Positions 6,965 to 14,839 are shown, counted from the first letter of the stretch. The stretch: DNA of 48,553 nt from Oscillospiraceae bacterium (GCA_902778115.1 CACYWG010000019.1:1-48553); one strand, 5' to 3'. Numbers and translations: made by a program. Notes: generated by a model not told the origin, from the sequence alone.

Positions 6965-7966
6965 TCAGTGTGCGCTCTTCAGCAGCTCTTTCAGCACCTC
7001 GCCGCTGTCGCCGTCGAGGCAGATCGACTGCGCGCGGATCTGTGCCGGGCATACGGCCTGGCTGTGGTTCAGGCAGGCGTAGACCGCCTTCGGATTCTCC
7101 TCCGTCATCGCCCAGAAGGGATACTTGATGATCATCGGCGTATTGCCGCCCACGCCGAGCTCCAGATACAAAACGTGCTCTCCCTCGTGGGCGTGCAGGA
7201 AGGCCGCATACCGGTCGGCCGCCTTGTGCCATCCGTCATCCTCGACAAAGCTGTCGTCGGCGCGCAGATTCATCGAAACAGGCCCGCCGTCGTCCGGGCA
7301 GACGGGGATCAGCCCGGACGGGATGCGCATGGCGATCCGGCGGTCCTCCGGCACCTGAAAGCGGCCGTTTTCATCGCGGACGAAGCCCTGCGCGGCCATC
7401 GCCCGCATGACCCAGTCCTCGTTGTCATAGGTTTTTTTCAGCCTGCCGTCGGCGTGCTGGAACAGGCCGTAATCGCCCTGCGTATAGAAAAGCCTCGTCT
7501 TGTCGAAGCCGGATCGCTGGAACTGGTGATCCACGTTTGTCGTGATCACGAAATAGTTCCTGTCCTTCACGAGCGCCAGCAGATCCCGGTATACCGGCTT
7601 CACCGGATCGGTATAGCGGTTGATATAGATGTTCCGCGCCCAGAAGGCCCAGCGGGTCTCGTTGTCGGGATAGGGATAAAAGCCGCCGGAATACATGTCC
7701 GTAAAGCCGAAGCGTTCATGGAAATCGGAAAACCAGTGCTCGAAGCGCTCTCCGCTGTAGGTAAAGCCCGCTGCGGTGGAAAGCCCGGCGCCTGCGCCGA
7801 TCACGATCGCGTCGGCCGCTTCGATCTCCTCTTTCAGGCGGCGGAGATTCTCCTCCCGGCTGCCCGTGTCGTCGGTGATTCCGCCGCGCAGGCCGCGCAC
7901 ATAGTCAACGCCTTTCCGCAGCGTCTGGCTGTAATCCGGCTTATGCTGAATGAAGAATCTGCTCAT
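6965..7966 (-). CDS. Class M sirtuin (SirTM), protein mono-ADP-ribosyltransferase type
   Basis: 333 aa. Rossmann NAD motif GAGAGLS (57-63), the SirTM-typical FTYSGERF and DMYSGGFY, and TTNVDHQF (142-149). The canonical sirtuin catalytic His of HG is Gln here (Q163 in YTQGDYG), the hallmark of class M enzymes, which transfer ADP-ribose rather than deacylate. In characterised systems SirTM modifies a lipoylated GcvH-like carrier protein. The start at 7966 (GGGAG SD) lies 26 nt inside the end of the macrodomain gene, so the two are translationally coupled. No gcvH-like or lplA gene is nearby. Confidence 0.9.
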   Translation of the reverse strand: MSRFFIQHKPDYSQTLRKGVDYVRGLRGGITDDTGSREENLRRLKEEIEAADAIVIGAGAGLSTAAGFTYSGERFEHWFSDFHERFGFTDMYSGGFYPYPDNETRWAFWARNIYINRYTDPVKPVYRDLLALVKDRNYFVITTNVDHQFQRSGFDKTRLFYTQGDYGLFQHADGRLKKTYDNEDWVMRAMAAQGFVRDENGRFQVPEDRRIAMRIPSGLIPVCPDDGGPVSMNLRADDSFVEDDGWHKAADRYAAFLHAHEGEHVLYLELGVGGNTPMIIKYPFWAMTEENPKAVYACLNHSQAVCPAQIRAQSICLDGDSGEVLKELLKSAH

Positions 7967-8753
7967 AGCGCTCCCTGTCCTTGTCATTGAATACGTTGAA
8001 GATCACGCGTTCCATCGCGCCTTCATGCCCGGCCAGCCACCGCCTCACCGTCTGCACCGCGATTTCGGCCGCCTTCTGCTTCGGGAAGCGGAACACGCCG
8101 GTGGAGATGCAGCAGAAGGCCACCGAGCGCAGGCCGTTTTCCAGGCACAGGTCGAGGGTGTTCGAATAGCAGGCGGCCAGCTCCCGCTCCAGCTCGGGCG
8201 TCACGCGGTCGTATACGATGGGCCCGACGATGTGGACGATTTTCCTGGCCGGAAGGTTATAGGCGTCGGTCAGCATCGGCTCCGCCGTGGGCTGCTCATA
8301 GCTGCGCCCATAGCGGCGGCGCAGCTCGTCCATGCGGCGGCCGCACTCGGTTCTCAGCTGCACGCCCGCGAAGGTATGGATGCAGTTATCGATGCAGCTG
8401 TGGCAGGGCTGAAAGCAGCCGAGCATCTGGGAATTGGCGGCGTTGACGATGGCGTCGGCGGCCAGGCGCGTGATATCCCCCTGCCAGACGGAGATCACGC
8501 CTTCGGCGGGAGGAATCTCGTCCAGCGACACGATCCCTTTCTCCGCGGCCCTCGCCTGCAGGTATTCGTCCTGCAGCAGCAGGGTCTCCTGCGCCATCGG
8601 CCGCGGCAGCCGGATATTCATCAGCGAGCGCAGCAGCCGTCTTTTTCCTTCCTCATCCCGCGGCGTATCGAGTTCTCTGTAATCCGCGGAATCGGCCTTG
8701 AAGGCCTCCACCAGCGCTGTCAGGCGCTGCTCCTGTTTGATCGCTTCGTTCAT
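7941..8753 (-). CDS. Zinc-type macrodomain ADP-ribosylhydrolase
   Basis: About 270 aa. After an N-terminal extension of some 85 residues the macrodomain begins: WQGDIT (90-95), NAANS (105-109), then the zinc-macrodomain signature with C113, H118 and C120 (GCFQPCHSCIDNCIH), and a late CISTGVFRFP phosphate loop. Macrodomains of this class remove ADP-ribose placed by SirTM. The chosen start at 8753 has AAGGA eight bases upstream; ATG 8771 is the alternative, and ATG 8789 abuts its SD. The gene begins 48 bp after the tRNA-Ser terminator with no clear promoter, so it may depend on read-through. Confidence 0.88.
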   Translation of the reverse strand: MNEAIKQEQRLTALVEAFKADSADYRELDTPRDEEGKRRLLRSLMNIRLPRPMAQETLLLQDEYLQARAAEKGIVSLDEIPPAEGVISVWQGDITRLAADAIVNAANSQMLGCFQPCHSCIDNCIHTFAGVQLRTECGRRMDELRRRYGRSYEQPTAEPMLTDAYNLPARKIVHIVGPIVYDRVTPELERELAACYSNTLDLCLENGLRSVAFCCISTGVFRFPKQKAAEIAVQTVRRWLAGHEGAMERVIFNVFNDKDRERYEQILHSA

Positions 8754-8800
8754 GATTTTTTCCTTGCTCATCCTCTGTTCCGCTTCCATCCTCCAATATC

Positions 8801-8833
8801 AAAAAGAGACTGCCCGACGGGCAGTCTCTTTTT
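8801..8833 (-). terminator. Terminator of tRNA-Ser(GCU)
   Basis: Fifteen-bp stem (AAAAAGAGACTGCCC and its complement) with a 3-nt loop. It starts inside the CCA of the tRNA and ends in TTTTT on the minus strand. Confidence 0.92.
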
Positions 8834-8926
8834 GGCGCAGAAGGAGGGATTTGAACCCTCGCGCCGGGTCTAAACCGGCCTACTCCCTTAGCAGGGGAGC
8901 CCCTTCGGCCTCTTGGGTACTTCTGC
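8833..8926 (-). tRNA. tRNA-Ser (anticodon GCU)
   Basis: 94 nt with encoded CCA. Acceptor stem GCAGAAG/CTTCTGC, discriminator G, anticodon stem CTCCC/GGGAG around loop CTGCTAA (anticodon GCT), long class II variable arm, and T-loop GTTCAAATC. It reads AGC/AGU codons. Confidence 0.97.
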
Positions 8927-8932
8927 AGGCCG

Positions 8933-8951
8933 AATGTAAAGTCTTTACATT
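8933..8951. repeat. Palindrome between tRNA promoter and tRNA 5' end
   Basis: Perfect 9-bp inverted repeat AATGTAAAG-T-CTTTACATT in the transcribed leader of tRNA-Ser. It could be an operator of the TGTAAA-n-TTTACA kind or a precursor-processing hairpin. Confidence 0.7.
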
Positions 8952-8959
8952 GCCCGAGT

Positions 8960-8988
8960 ATATTATCACAGCGCCGCTGCCTTGTCAA
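8960..8988 (-). promoter_or_regulatory. Promoter of tRNA-Ser(GCU)
   Basis: -35 TTGACA (8983-8988), 17-nt spacer and -10 TAATAT (8960-8965). It overlaps the 3' end of the upstream redox gene. Confidence 0.88.
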
Positions 8989-9274
8989 GAGCGTTTTCGC
9001 CCAGCGCGGCCTCCAGCACACGGCGCACTTCGCTCTTGATATCCGCATAGCTCATGCCGATATGCGCCTCAAAGAGCTTCACACCGTCCACGTAAAAGGT
9101 CGGCACCGCATAATAGTCATAGCGGTTGGCAAACTCCGGTTCCAGGCTTTCCTCGACCATTTGAATGTTTCGCAGATCGACCCCGGGCAGCTCCTTCTGC
9201 AGTTCGACCAGGGCCCGCCGGGCCTTGTCGCAGTAGCCGCAGTCCTCCAGATAAAACATCAGTACATTTTTCAT
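8966..9274 (-). CDS. Glutaredoxin/thioredoxin-like CxxC protein
   Basis: 102-aa thioredoxin-fold protein with active site CGYC (12-15) near the N-terminus (MFYLEDCGYCDKA), the cis-Pro region YAVPTFYVDG, and a helical C-terminus. Likely a small cytoplasmic thiol-disulfide or glutaredoxin-like reductase; partner unknown. The start at 9274 has GGAGGG seven bases upstream. Its stop region overlaps the tRNA-Ser promoter. Promoter at 9300-9328. Confidence 0.85.
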   Translation of the reverse strand: MKNVLMFYLEDCGYCDKARRALVELQKELPGVDLRNIQMVEESLEPEFANRYDYYAVPTFYVDGVKLFEAHIGMSYADIKSEVRRVLEAALGENALDKAAAL

Positions 9275-9299
9275 TCGTATCCCTCCACTTTTTTCTACT

Positions 9300-9328
9300 A
9301 TCATAGGGGAATTTGTCCCGTTTTGCAA
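9300..9328 (-). promoter_or_regulatory. Promoter of the CxxC redox gene
   Basis: -35 TTGCAA (9323-9328), 17-nt spacer and -10 TATGAT (9300-9305) on the minus strand. Confidence 0.7.
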
Positions 9329-9395
9329 GAATAATTCTTTTTTCTTGCGCATAGCTGTGGTAAAATGAATCATCCTTCCCAACAGGGGGTGCAAA

Positions 9396-10394
9396 ATGGA
9401 AAAAACAAGAAAGAAAACCGGCGCCGGGCGCGTGATCCTGCGCATCCTCGGCCTTCTTCTGGCGCTGATCCTCTGCGCCGCGGCCTTTTTTCTCCTCTGG
9501 CCGCTGACCGAGCACGGCGACCGCGCAAGGGTGGACGGCTCGGCCGACTGGATGGGCCGCCTGGACGGCAGCCTGATGCTGAGCGAGATCAGCCTGCCCG
9601 GCACGCACGACAGCGCCACGCAGTATGTGCAGCTGGCCTGGTTCTCCAAGTGCCAGAGTCTGGACGTCGGCGGGCAGCTCGATGCCGGCGCGCGCTATCT
9701 GGACATCCGCCTCGGCGCGGACGGCGAGCGGCTGCAGCTGATGCACGGCTTCACCAAGTGCAGGACCTCCGCCTTCGGCGGCACGCTGTACCTGGACGAA
9801 GTGCTGCGCCAGTGCTACGCCTTCCTCGACGCGCACCCGACGGAGGCGGTGGTCTTTGCCGTCAAGCAGGAGCACGGGGACGAGAGCGTCGCTGCCTTCG
9901 AGGCGCTGCTGAACGCCTATGTGCAGGCCTCCCCCGCCCACTGGCTGCTGACCGATACGGTCCCCACTCTCGACGAAGCGCGCGGGAAGCTGGTGCTGAT
10001 GCGCCGCTATGAGGACGAGGCCGGTCTCGGCGCGGCGGCGGGCATCCCGCTGCTCTGGCCGAATCAGAACGGGCACGACGACGTAAGCCTGCACACCGCC
10101 GTCACCGACAACGGCAGCTACCGGCTCTGGGTGCAGGACCGCTACGAGTACGATGCCCAGGACAAGTGGGCCGCCTTCACGGCCGGCATCGCGCAAAACG
10201 GCGCCGCGCCCGGCGACGTCGCCCTGCATTTTCTCAGCACCAAGGGTACGGCGGCCTACGGCCACCCCTACGGCTTTGCCAAAACGCTGAACGCGCGGCT
10301 GGCTGAAACGCCGTCCGGGGAGCTGTCCGGCTGGATCGTGCTGGACTACTTTTCTGCGCCGCTGGCCGCACACATCTACGAGACGAACTTCTGA
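9396..10394 (+). CDS. Membrane-anchored phosphatidylinositol-specific phospholipase C-like protein
   Basis: 332 aa. A basic N-terminus is followed by one transmembrane helix (about 12-35), placing the catalytic domain outside the cell. The PLC-X domain shows SLPGTHDSAT with catalytic-type H71, ARYLDIRL (about 99-106) and a second His in LMHGFT (H117). Bacterial PI-PLCs cleave phosphatidylinositol or GPI-type lipids; the true substrate here is unknown. SD GGGGG before ATG 9396. It forms a two-gene operon with the DUF362 gene 14 bp downstream. Confidence 0.85.
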   Translation: MEKTRKKTGAGRVILRILGLLLALILCAAAFFLLWPLTEHGDRARVDGSADWMGRLDGSLMLSEISLPGTHDSATQYVQLAWFSKCQSLDVGGQLDAGARYLDIRLGADGERLQLMHGFTKCRTSAFGGTLYLDEVLRQCYAFLDAHPTEAVVFAVKQEHGDESVAAFEALLNAYVQASPAHWLLTDTVPTLDEARGKLVLMRRYEDEAGLGAAAGIPLLWPNQNGHDDVSLHTAVTDNGSYRLWVQDRYEYDAQDKWAAFTAGIAQNGAAPGDVALHFLSTKGTAAYGHPYGFAKTLNARLAETPSGELSGWIVLDYFSAPLAAHIYETNF

Positions 10395-10408
10395 AAGGAG
10401 CATGACCC

Positions 10409-11299
10409 ATGGAAAAAGCAAAAGTCTATTTCACCAAAGAAATCACGCCCGAAAGCCTGGTGCGCATCTATGAGGCGCTGGGGCGCGAGCTGAAGGGCAG
10501 GGTGGCGGTCAAGATCTCCACCGGCGAGAGCGGCAAATCCAACTACCTGCGCCCCGCGCTGATCGGCCCGCTGGTGCAGAAGCTGGACGGCACCATCGTC
10601 GAGTGCTGCACCGCCTACGGCGGGCACCGGCAGAACATCCGCAAGCACTGGAAAGAGATCGACGAGCGCGGCTTCAAGGAGATCGCCCCGGTGGACATCA
10701 TGGACGAGTTCGGCGAATTTGAGATCCCGGTGGAAAACGGCTGCCATCTGGACACCGACATTGTCGGCAGCGGCATGAAGAGCTATGATTCCGTTCTGAT
10801 CCTCTCCCACTTCAAGGGGCACGTCATGGGCGGCTTCGGCGGCGCGCTGAAAAACATCAGCATCGGCATCGCCTCCTCGGCGGGCAAGGCCAAGATCCAC
10901 TCCGCCGGCAAGACCACCGACACCAAGCTCTGCTGGGCGCTCAAGCGCGCCAAGCAGGACGAGTTTCTCGAATCGATGGTGGACGCCTGCAAGGGCGTGA
11001 TCGACTTCGTCGGCGCGGAGAACATGGCCTATATCAACGTGGCCAACCGCCTGTCGGTCGACTGCGACTGCGACGGCAACCCCCACGAGCCCGAGATGGG
11101 CGACCTCGGCATCTTTGCCTCGCTCGACCCCGTAGCCGTCGACCAGGCCTGTTACGACGCGGTCAAGAACGCCGAGGATCCCGGCAAGGCCGCGCTCATC
11201 GAGCGCATGGATTCCCGCCACGGCATCCACACCGTGGAGACCGCCTGCGAGCGCCATCATCTCGGCCTGCGGGACTATGAAATTGTCTCCATCGACTGA
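10409..11299 (+). CDS. DUF362 family protein
   Basis: 296 aa of the DUF362 family, whose function is not established. This member has no ferredoxin-type CxxCxxC cluster. It has conserved-looking patches: KISTGESGKSNYLRP, ECCTAYGGHR, HFKGHVMGGFGGALKN, and a late LDPVAVDQACYD. SD AAAGGAG, spacing 8. It follows the PI-PLC gene by 14 bp and ends at a strong hairpin terminator, so the two are co-transcribed. Confidence 0.8.
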   Translation: MEKAKVYFTKEITPESLVRIYEALGRELKGRVAVKISTGESGKSNYLRPALIGPLVQKLDGTIVECCTAYGGHRQNIRKHWKEIDERGFKEIAPVDIMDEFGEFEIPVENGCHLDTDIVGSGMKSYDSVLILSHFKGHVMGGFGGALKNISIGIASSAGKAKIHSAGKTTDTKLCWALKRAKQDEFLESMVDACKGVIDFVGAENMAYINVANRLSVDCDCDGNPHEPEMGDLGIFASLDPVAVDQACYDAVKNAEDPGKAALIERMDSRHGIHTVETACERHHLGLRDYEIVSID

Positions 11300-11315
11300 A
11301 ACGGATCCGAACAGG

Positions 11316-11346
11316 AAAAAGCCACCGGCTGTGCCGGTGGCTTTTT
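11316..11346. terminator. Bidirectional terminator between DUF362 gene and metQ
   Basis: Stem AAAAAGCCACCGGC / GCCGGTGGCTTTTT with a 3-nt loop. T-runs on both strands serve the converging DUF362 and metQ transcripts. Confidence 0.92.
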
Positions 11347-11364
11347 CACGTCATGACGCGGCTA

Positions 11365-12177
11365 TCAGAAAATGGGGACGACGGCGCCGTTGTAGGTGCT
11401 GTTGATGAAGTCCTTGACCTCCTGCGACTGGAGCGCGGCCAGCAGGGCCTGGATGCCCGGGTCGTTTTCGCGGCCTTCCTTGACGCCGAGAAGGTTGCCG
11501 TAGTACTGGGCGGCCTCGCCCTCGGCGGATTCGACGGCCAGCGCGTCGCTGCCGGCGTTCAGTCCGGCGTCCAGCGCGTAGTTGCCGTTGATGACGGCCA
11601 GGTCGACGTCCTTCAGGACGGAGGCCACCTGTGCCGCATCGATCTCGACGATTTTCACATTCAGGGGATTGTCGACGATGTCGTACACCGTGGCGTTGAC
11701 GCCGACGTCATCCTTGAGCTTCAGGATGCCCTCCTGCTGCAGCAGGAGCAGGGCGCGCGCGCCGTTGGTGGCGTCGTTCGGGATGGCGATCTCCGCGCCT
11801 TCGCTCAGCGCGTCGACGGAGGCGGTCTTGCCAGCGTAGAGGCCGAGCGGTTCATAGTGGATCAGGCCCGCGGAGACGACGTGGGTGCCGTTGGAGGCGT
11901 TGAAGTCGTTGAGGTAGGGCGTGTGCTGGAAGTAGTTGGCGTCCACTTCGCCGCTGTCCACGACGAGGTTCGGCTGCACATAATCGGTGTAGACGATGAT
12001 CTCCAGCTCGATGCCCTGCTTGGCCAGTACGTCCTTGGCGACCTCGAGGATCTCGGCGTGGGGCACGGCGGTGGCCGCGACGCGCAGCTTGCTCGGCTCG
12101 GTCTTGCTCTGGCCGCAGCCGGCCAGCAGCGCCACGATCAGCAGCACGGAAAGGACGAGCGCAACAGTCTTTTTCAT
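11365..12177 (-). CDS. metQ: Methionine ABC transporter substrate-binding lipoprotein MetQ
   Basis: 270-aa NlpA-family lipoprotein. Signal peptide with lipobox LLAGC (Cys at about 21), then the two-lobed D-methionine/methionine-binding fold (ATAVPHAEILE, YVQPNLVVDSGEVDANYFQH, IAIPNDATNGARALLLL). It delivers methionine to MetI-MetN. Third gene of metNIQ, 44 bp after metI, with its own SD AAAGGAG. The operon is under the Met T-box. Confidence 0.95.
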   Translation of the reverse strand: MKKTVALVLSVLLIVALLAGCGQSKTEPSKLRVAATAVPHAEILEVAKDVLAKQGIELEIIVYTDYVQPNLVVDSGEVDANYFQHTPYLNDFNASNGTHVVSAGLIHYEPLGLYAGKTASVDALSEGAEIAIPNDATNGARALLLLQQEGILKLKDDVGVNATVYDIVDNPLNVKIVEIDAAQVASVLKDVDLAVINGNYALDAGLNAGSDALAVESAEGEAAQYYGNLLGVKEGRENDPGIQALLAALQSQEVKDFINSTYNGAVVPIF

Positions 12178-12221
12178 GGTTTCATTTCTCCTTTATTGTT
12201 ATTGTATTTATTCTGCGTGTT

Positions 12222-12914
12222 TCAGGAGCGGAGGCGCCGGTCGGATCGTTTGGCGATCGCGTTGCCGACGCTCTGGAAGATCTGGACCAGCAGGATCAGC
12301 AAGACGGCCGCGGCGTACATCACCAGCGGGCGGTGGCGGTTGTAGCCGTACTGGATGGCCATATTGCCCAGTCCCCCGCCGCCGACCGCGCCGGACATGG
12401 CACCGTAGCCGAAGATCGTGATCATGGAGACCATAAAGTTGGCGATCAGAGCCGGCTTTGCCTCGGGGATGAGCACCTTGCAGATGATCTGCGCGGGGCT
12501 CGCGCCCATGGACAGCGCCGCTTCGACCACGCCGTGGTCGACCTCGCGGATCGAGGTCTCCACCAGCCGCGCCACGAAGGGGAAGGCCGCGATGGACAGC
12601 GGCACGATCATGGCCGCCGTGCCGACCGAGGTGCCGACGATCGCGCGCGAGAGCGGCATGACCACCAGCAGCAGGATCAGAAACGGCAGCGAGCGCAGGA
12701 GGTTGATAACGACGTGGATCACCTTCATCACGGCCTTCGGCAGCGGCAGGATCCCATCCTCCTCGCCGACCACCAGCAGGATCCCCAGCGGCAGGCCGAT
12801 GAGGAAGGCGATCACCGTGGGCAGGAAGGTCATCGCCAGCGTCTCTCCGATAAAGCGGAGCAGATCGTGCTGCACGATATTTTTCAGCAGCTCCAGATCC
12901 TTGGGATCAAACAT
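12222..12914 (-). CDS. metI: Methionine ABC transporter permease MetI
   Basis: 230 aa with about five transmembrane helices and the EAA-loop motif VVEAALSMGASPAQIICKVLIPEA that docks the ATPase. Length and order match MetI. The start overlaps the metN stop by 8 nt, indicating coupled translation. Confidence 0.95.
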   Translation of the reverse strand: MFDPKDLELLKNIVQHDLLRFIGETLAMTFLPTVIAFLIGLPLGILLVVGEEDGILPLPKAVMKVIHVVINLLRSLPFLILLLVVMPLSRAIVGTSVGTAAMIVPLSIAAFPFVARLVETSIREVDHGVVEAALSMGASPAQIICKVLIPEAKPALIANFMVSMITIFGYGAMSGAVGGGGLGNMAIQYGYNRHRPLVMYAAAVLLILLVQIFQSVGNAIAKRSDRRLRS

Positions 12915-13908
12915 ACCCGGTCACCTCCTCCGCGGACACGCCGCTCAGCTCCCGCAGATACAGCAGCGCGCGGGCCGCTTCAGTCTCGTCCTCCGGCAGG
13001 CCGAGTACCATGTTGCCGAAGGTCTTTTCGCCGATGGAACGGGTATCGGCGCTGAGGATGTTCAGCCTGATGCCCTGCTCGATGGCGAGCGTGGATATGA
13101 TCGGTTCCGCGGCCGAGGCGCCGTTGAACACCAGGCGCACCAGGCGGTTGGCCGGCAGGATGTGGATCTTCTCGCCCTCCGGCAGCACCAGCCGCCGCCC
13201 GGCGGCGGACTGCGGATTGGAAAAGACCTCGGATACCGGGCCCGTCTCCTGCACGCGGCCCTGATCCAGGATGGCGACGCTGCCGCAGATCTGCTCGACC
13301 ACGCGCATCTCGTGCGTGATGATCACCACCGTCACGCCCAGCTCCCGGTTGAGCTTTTTCAGCAGTTCGAGGATCGCGCGCGTCGTCTTGGGGTCGAGCG
13401 CGGAGGTCGCCTCGTCGCACAGCAGCACCTTCGGGTCGCTGGCCAGAGCGCGGGCGATGGCCACGCGCTGCTTCTGCCCGCCGGACAGCTGCACCGGATA
13501 AGCCCCGGCCTTGTCCGGCAGCTCGACCAGCTCCAGCAGCTCCTTCGCCCTCCGGCGCGCCGCGTCTTTTTTGACGCCGGCCAGCTCCAGCGGGAAGCAG
13601 ACGTTCTCCAGCGCGGTGCGCTGCATCAGCAGGTGGAAGCCCTGGAAGATCATGCTCATGGATTTGCGGGCGCGGCGGAGTTCTCCCGCACTCATCGCGG
13701 CCAGATCCCGGCCGTCGAGCAGCACCTGCCCGCTGTCCGGGCGCTCGAGCAGGTTGATGCAGCGCACCAGCGTGCTCTTGCCCGCGCCGGACAGGCCGAT
13801 GATGCCGAAGATCTCGCCGTCCGGGATCCGCAGACAGATATCGTCCAGAGCGCGGATCTCCGCATCGGCGCTGCGGAAGCTCTTGCTCAGATGCCGAAGC
13901 TCGATCAT
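12907..13908 (-). CDS. metN: Methionine ABC transporter ATPase MetN
   Basis: 333 aa. Walker A GLSGAGKST (38-46), signature LSGGQKQR, Walker B VLLCDEATSALD and switch His ITHEM. The C-terminal NIL domain (about 260-333), which binds methionine and mediates feedback inhibition in this family, is present. The start at 13908 follows GGAGGAAAACAC; the longer frame reads back into the T-box terminator. First gene of metNIQ. Confidence 0.96.
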   Translation of the reverse strand: MIELRHLSKSFRSADAEIRALDDICLRIPDGEIFGIIGLSGAGKSTLVRCINLLERPDSGQVLLDGRDLAAMSAGELRRARKSMSMIFQGFHLLMQRTALENVCFPLELAGVKKDAARRRAKELLELVELPDKAGAYPVQLSGGQKQRVAIARALASDPKVLLCDEATSALDPKTTRAILELLKKLNRELGVTVVIITHEMRVVEQICGSVAILDQGRVQETGPVSEVFSNPQSAAGRRLVLPEGEKIHILPANRLVRLVFNGASAAEPIISTLAIEQGIRLNILSADTRSIGEKTFGNMVLGLPEDETEAARALLYLRELSGVSAEEVTGYV

Positions 13909-13923
13909 GTGTTTTCCTCCGTA

Positions 13924-13960
13924 CAAAAAAGAAACCGCCCTTACCAAACGTAAGGACGGG
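13924..13960 (-). terminator. T-box terminator hairpin of metNIQ
   Basis: Ten-bp stem CCGTCCTTAC / GGTAAGGGCGG (with one G-U) followed on the minus strand by TTTCTTTTTT, immediately before the metN SD. Confidence 0.9.
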
Positions 13961-14215
13961 ATAAAATCTCGTGGTACCACCTTGCTTCGCGGCACGGCAT
14001 GACTGCGCGGCCGCCTCAGAGCGTACTGACATACGCATCGTCTGTAACGGGACTTCCCGTCGGACCCTGAACGCCTTCGCGCCTTGGATCCGCCGCTCCG
14101 AGACCATGTTCGCCCGTGTTCCTTCTGCCCCTTTTCAGCTGCCGGGGCTCTCTGCCAAGATCTCCGACGGGTTACTCTTCTCTTCTTCGCATTTGCGGTG
14201 TATTCACTTCAGGAT
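13926..14215 (-). promoter_or_regulatory. Methionine-type T-box riboswitch controlling metNIQ
   Basis: The T-box sequence AAGGTGGTACCACGAG is at 13983-13968. In stem I an AGTA bulge precedes CCCGT, which pairs with ACGGG; GAAC-ATG then follows, placing the Met codon ATG (14107-14105) in the specifier loop. Uncharged initiator/elongator tRNA-Met would relieve termination. This fits a methionine importer and replaces the SAM riboswitch common in Firmicutes. Confidence 0.92.
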
Positions 14216-14221
14216 GTGTGC

Positions 14222-14250
14222 ATGATAGCATGTCCCGCCGGTCCCGTCAA
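14222..14250 (-). promoter_or_regulatory. Promoter of the metNIQ T-box transcript
   Basis: -35 TTGACG (14245-14250), 17-nt spacer and -10 TATCAT (14222-14227). Confidence 0.82.
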
Positions 14251-14402
14251 GCGAGAAGCGGGATTTTCGGGATTCTGCCCGGTTTTGCCTCCGAGCAGAT
14301 GCCTTCCTTTGTTATAATTCACAATAATAGCCAGCTAAAAGAAAATCCGCACACAGGCGCAAAAAAAGACGGCCGCCCGGCCGCCGACATACGAAAAGGC
14401 AT

Positions 14403-14459
14403 AAAAAAAGAAGCAAGCCCTGACCGACCTCATTTTCACTCGCAGTCAGGGCTTACTTC
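14403..14459 (-). terminator. Terminator of the unidentified RNA gene
   Basis: Arms GAAGcAAGCCCTGAC and GTCAGGGCTTaCTTC (one mismatch) around a 20-nt loop, followed by TTTTTTT on the minus strand. A second GC-rich hairpin with T7 (about 14365-14385) lies just behind it. Confidence 0.88.
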
Positions 14460-14673
14460 TCTTTGTTCTTGGTATCTAACATCCTGGTTACCTCTCTTTC
14501 TTCAGAATACGACCGCTCCATCATTCCGGACCTGCCAGGCACATCTTCATTCTTGTGGGCTCTCTGACCCCTTCCCATAAGTGGGAAACGCTTGATGCCT
14601 TTTGCCTCCCCGCGATTGATTTCTGCGGTTTCCTCTCCCCTCCCTGAGAGAGGTCTTTCTTTTGGTTCCCTGT
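14403..14673 (-). ncRNA. Unidentified structured RNA, about 270 nt
   Basis: A non-coding stretch on the minus strand with a putative promoter at its head (14680-14708) and a strong intrinsic terminator at its tail. It contains perfect local hairpins such as TTCCCA-CTTA-TGGGAA, and a possible closing helix ACCTCTC (near 14652) with GAGAGGT (near 14490). A 41-codon open frame (14578-14453) runs through it but has no SD. I could not match it to tmRNA, RNase P, SRP or a known riboswitch; a 6S-type RNA is possible. The next gene (metN) has its own promoter, so this is a stand-alone transcript. Confidence 0.6.
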
Positions 14674-14679
14674 GACTAT

Positions 14680-14708
14680 AATATACAGGATCTTTGCGAG
14701 AAAATCCA
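14680..14708 (-). promoter_or_regulatory. Putative promoter of the unidentified RNA
   Basis: -10 TATATT (14680-14685) with a weak -35 TGGATT (14703-14708) at 17 nt, on the minus strand. Confidence 0.45.
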
Positions 14709-14793
14709 GTGGTAATCTTTACAAAAAAATGTCAGTTCAATTGTGAGAAGCGCCGATTTTACTTTAAATTTATGAAATAAGTGCGCAAAAGCA

Positions 14794-14823
14794 TTGACAA
14801 TATGATATCATTCATCATATAAT
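14794..14823 (+). promoter_or_regulatory. Orphan consensus promoter with overlapping inverted repeat
   Basis: TTGACA (14794-14799), 18-nt spacer and TATAAT (14818-14823) on the plus strand. Inside it ATATGAT and ATCATAT form an operator-like inverted repeat. No plus-strand gene follows: a terminator begins about 20 bp downstream. Confidence 0.75.
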
Positions 14824-14839
14824 GGTTGTGTTGGGTGCA

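Noticed and set aside
9117..10421. Long minus frame opposite the PI-PLC gene
   Set aside because: The plus strand has catalytic His motifs, an SD and an operon partner; the minus frame has none.
14520..14560. Possible SRP RNA domain IV (CAGGTCCGGAATGATGGAGC)
   Set aside because: The apical GGAA region resembles SRP, but the 3' AGCAG side of the symmetric loop is missing and the helix does not pair.
14453..14578. 41-codon ORF inside the unidentified RNA
   Set aside because: No SD, it runs into the terminator stem, and the composition is not protein-like; treated as part of an RNA gene.
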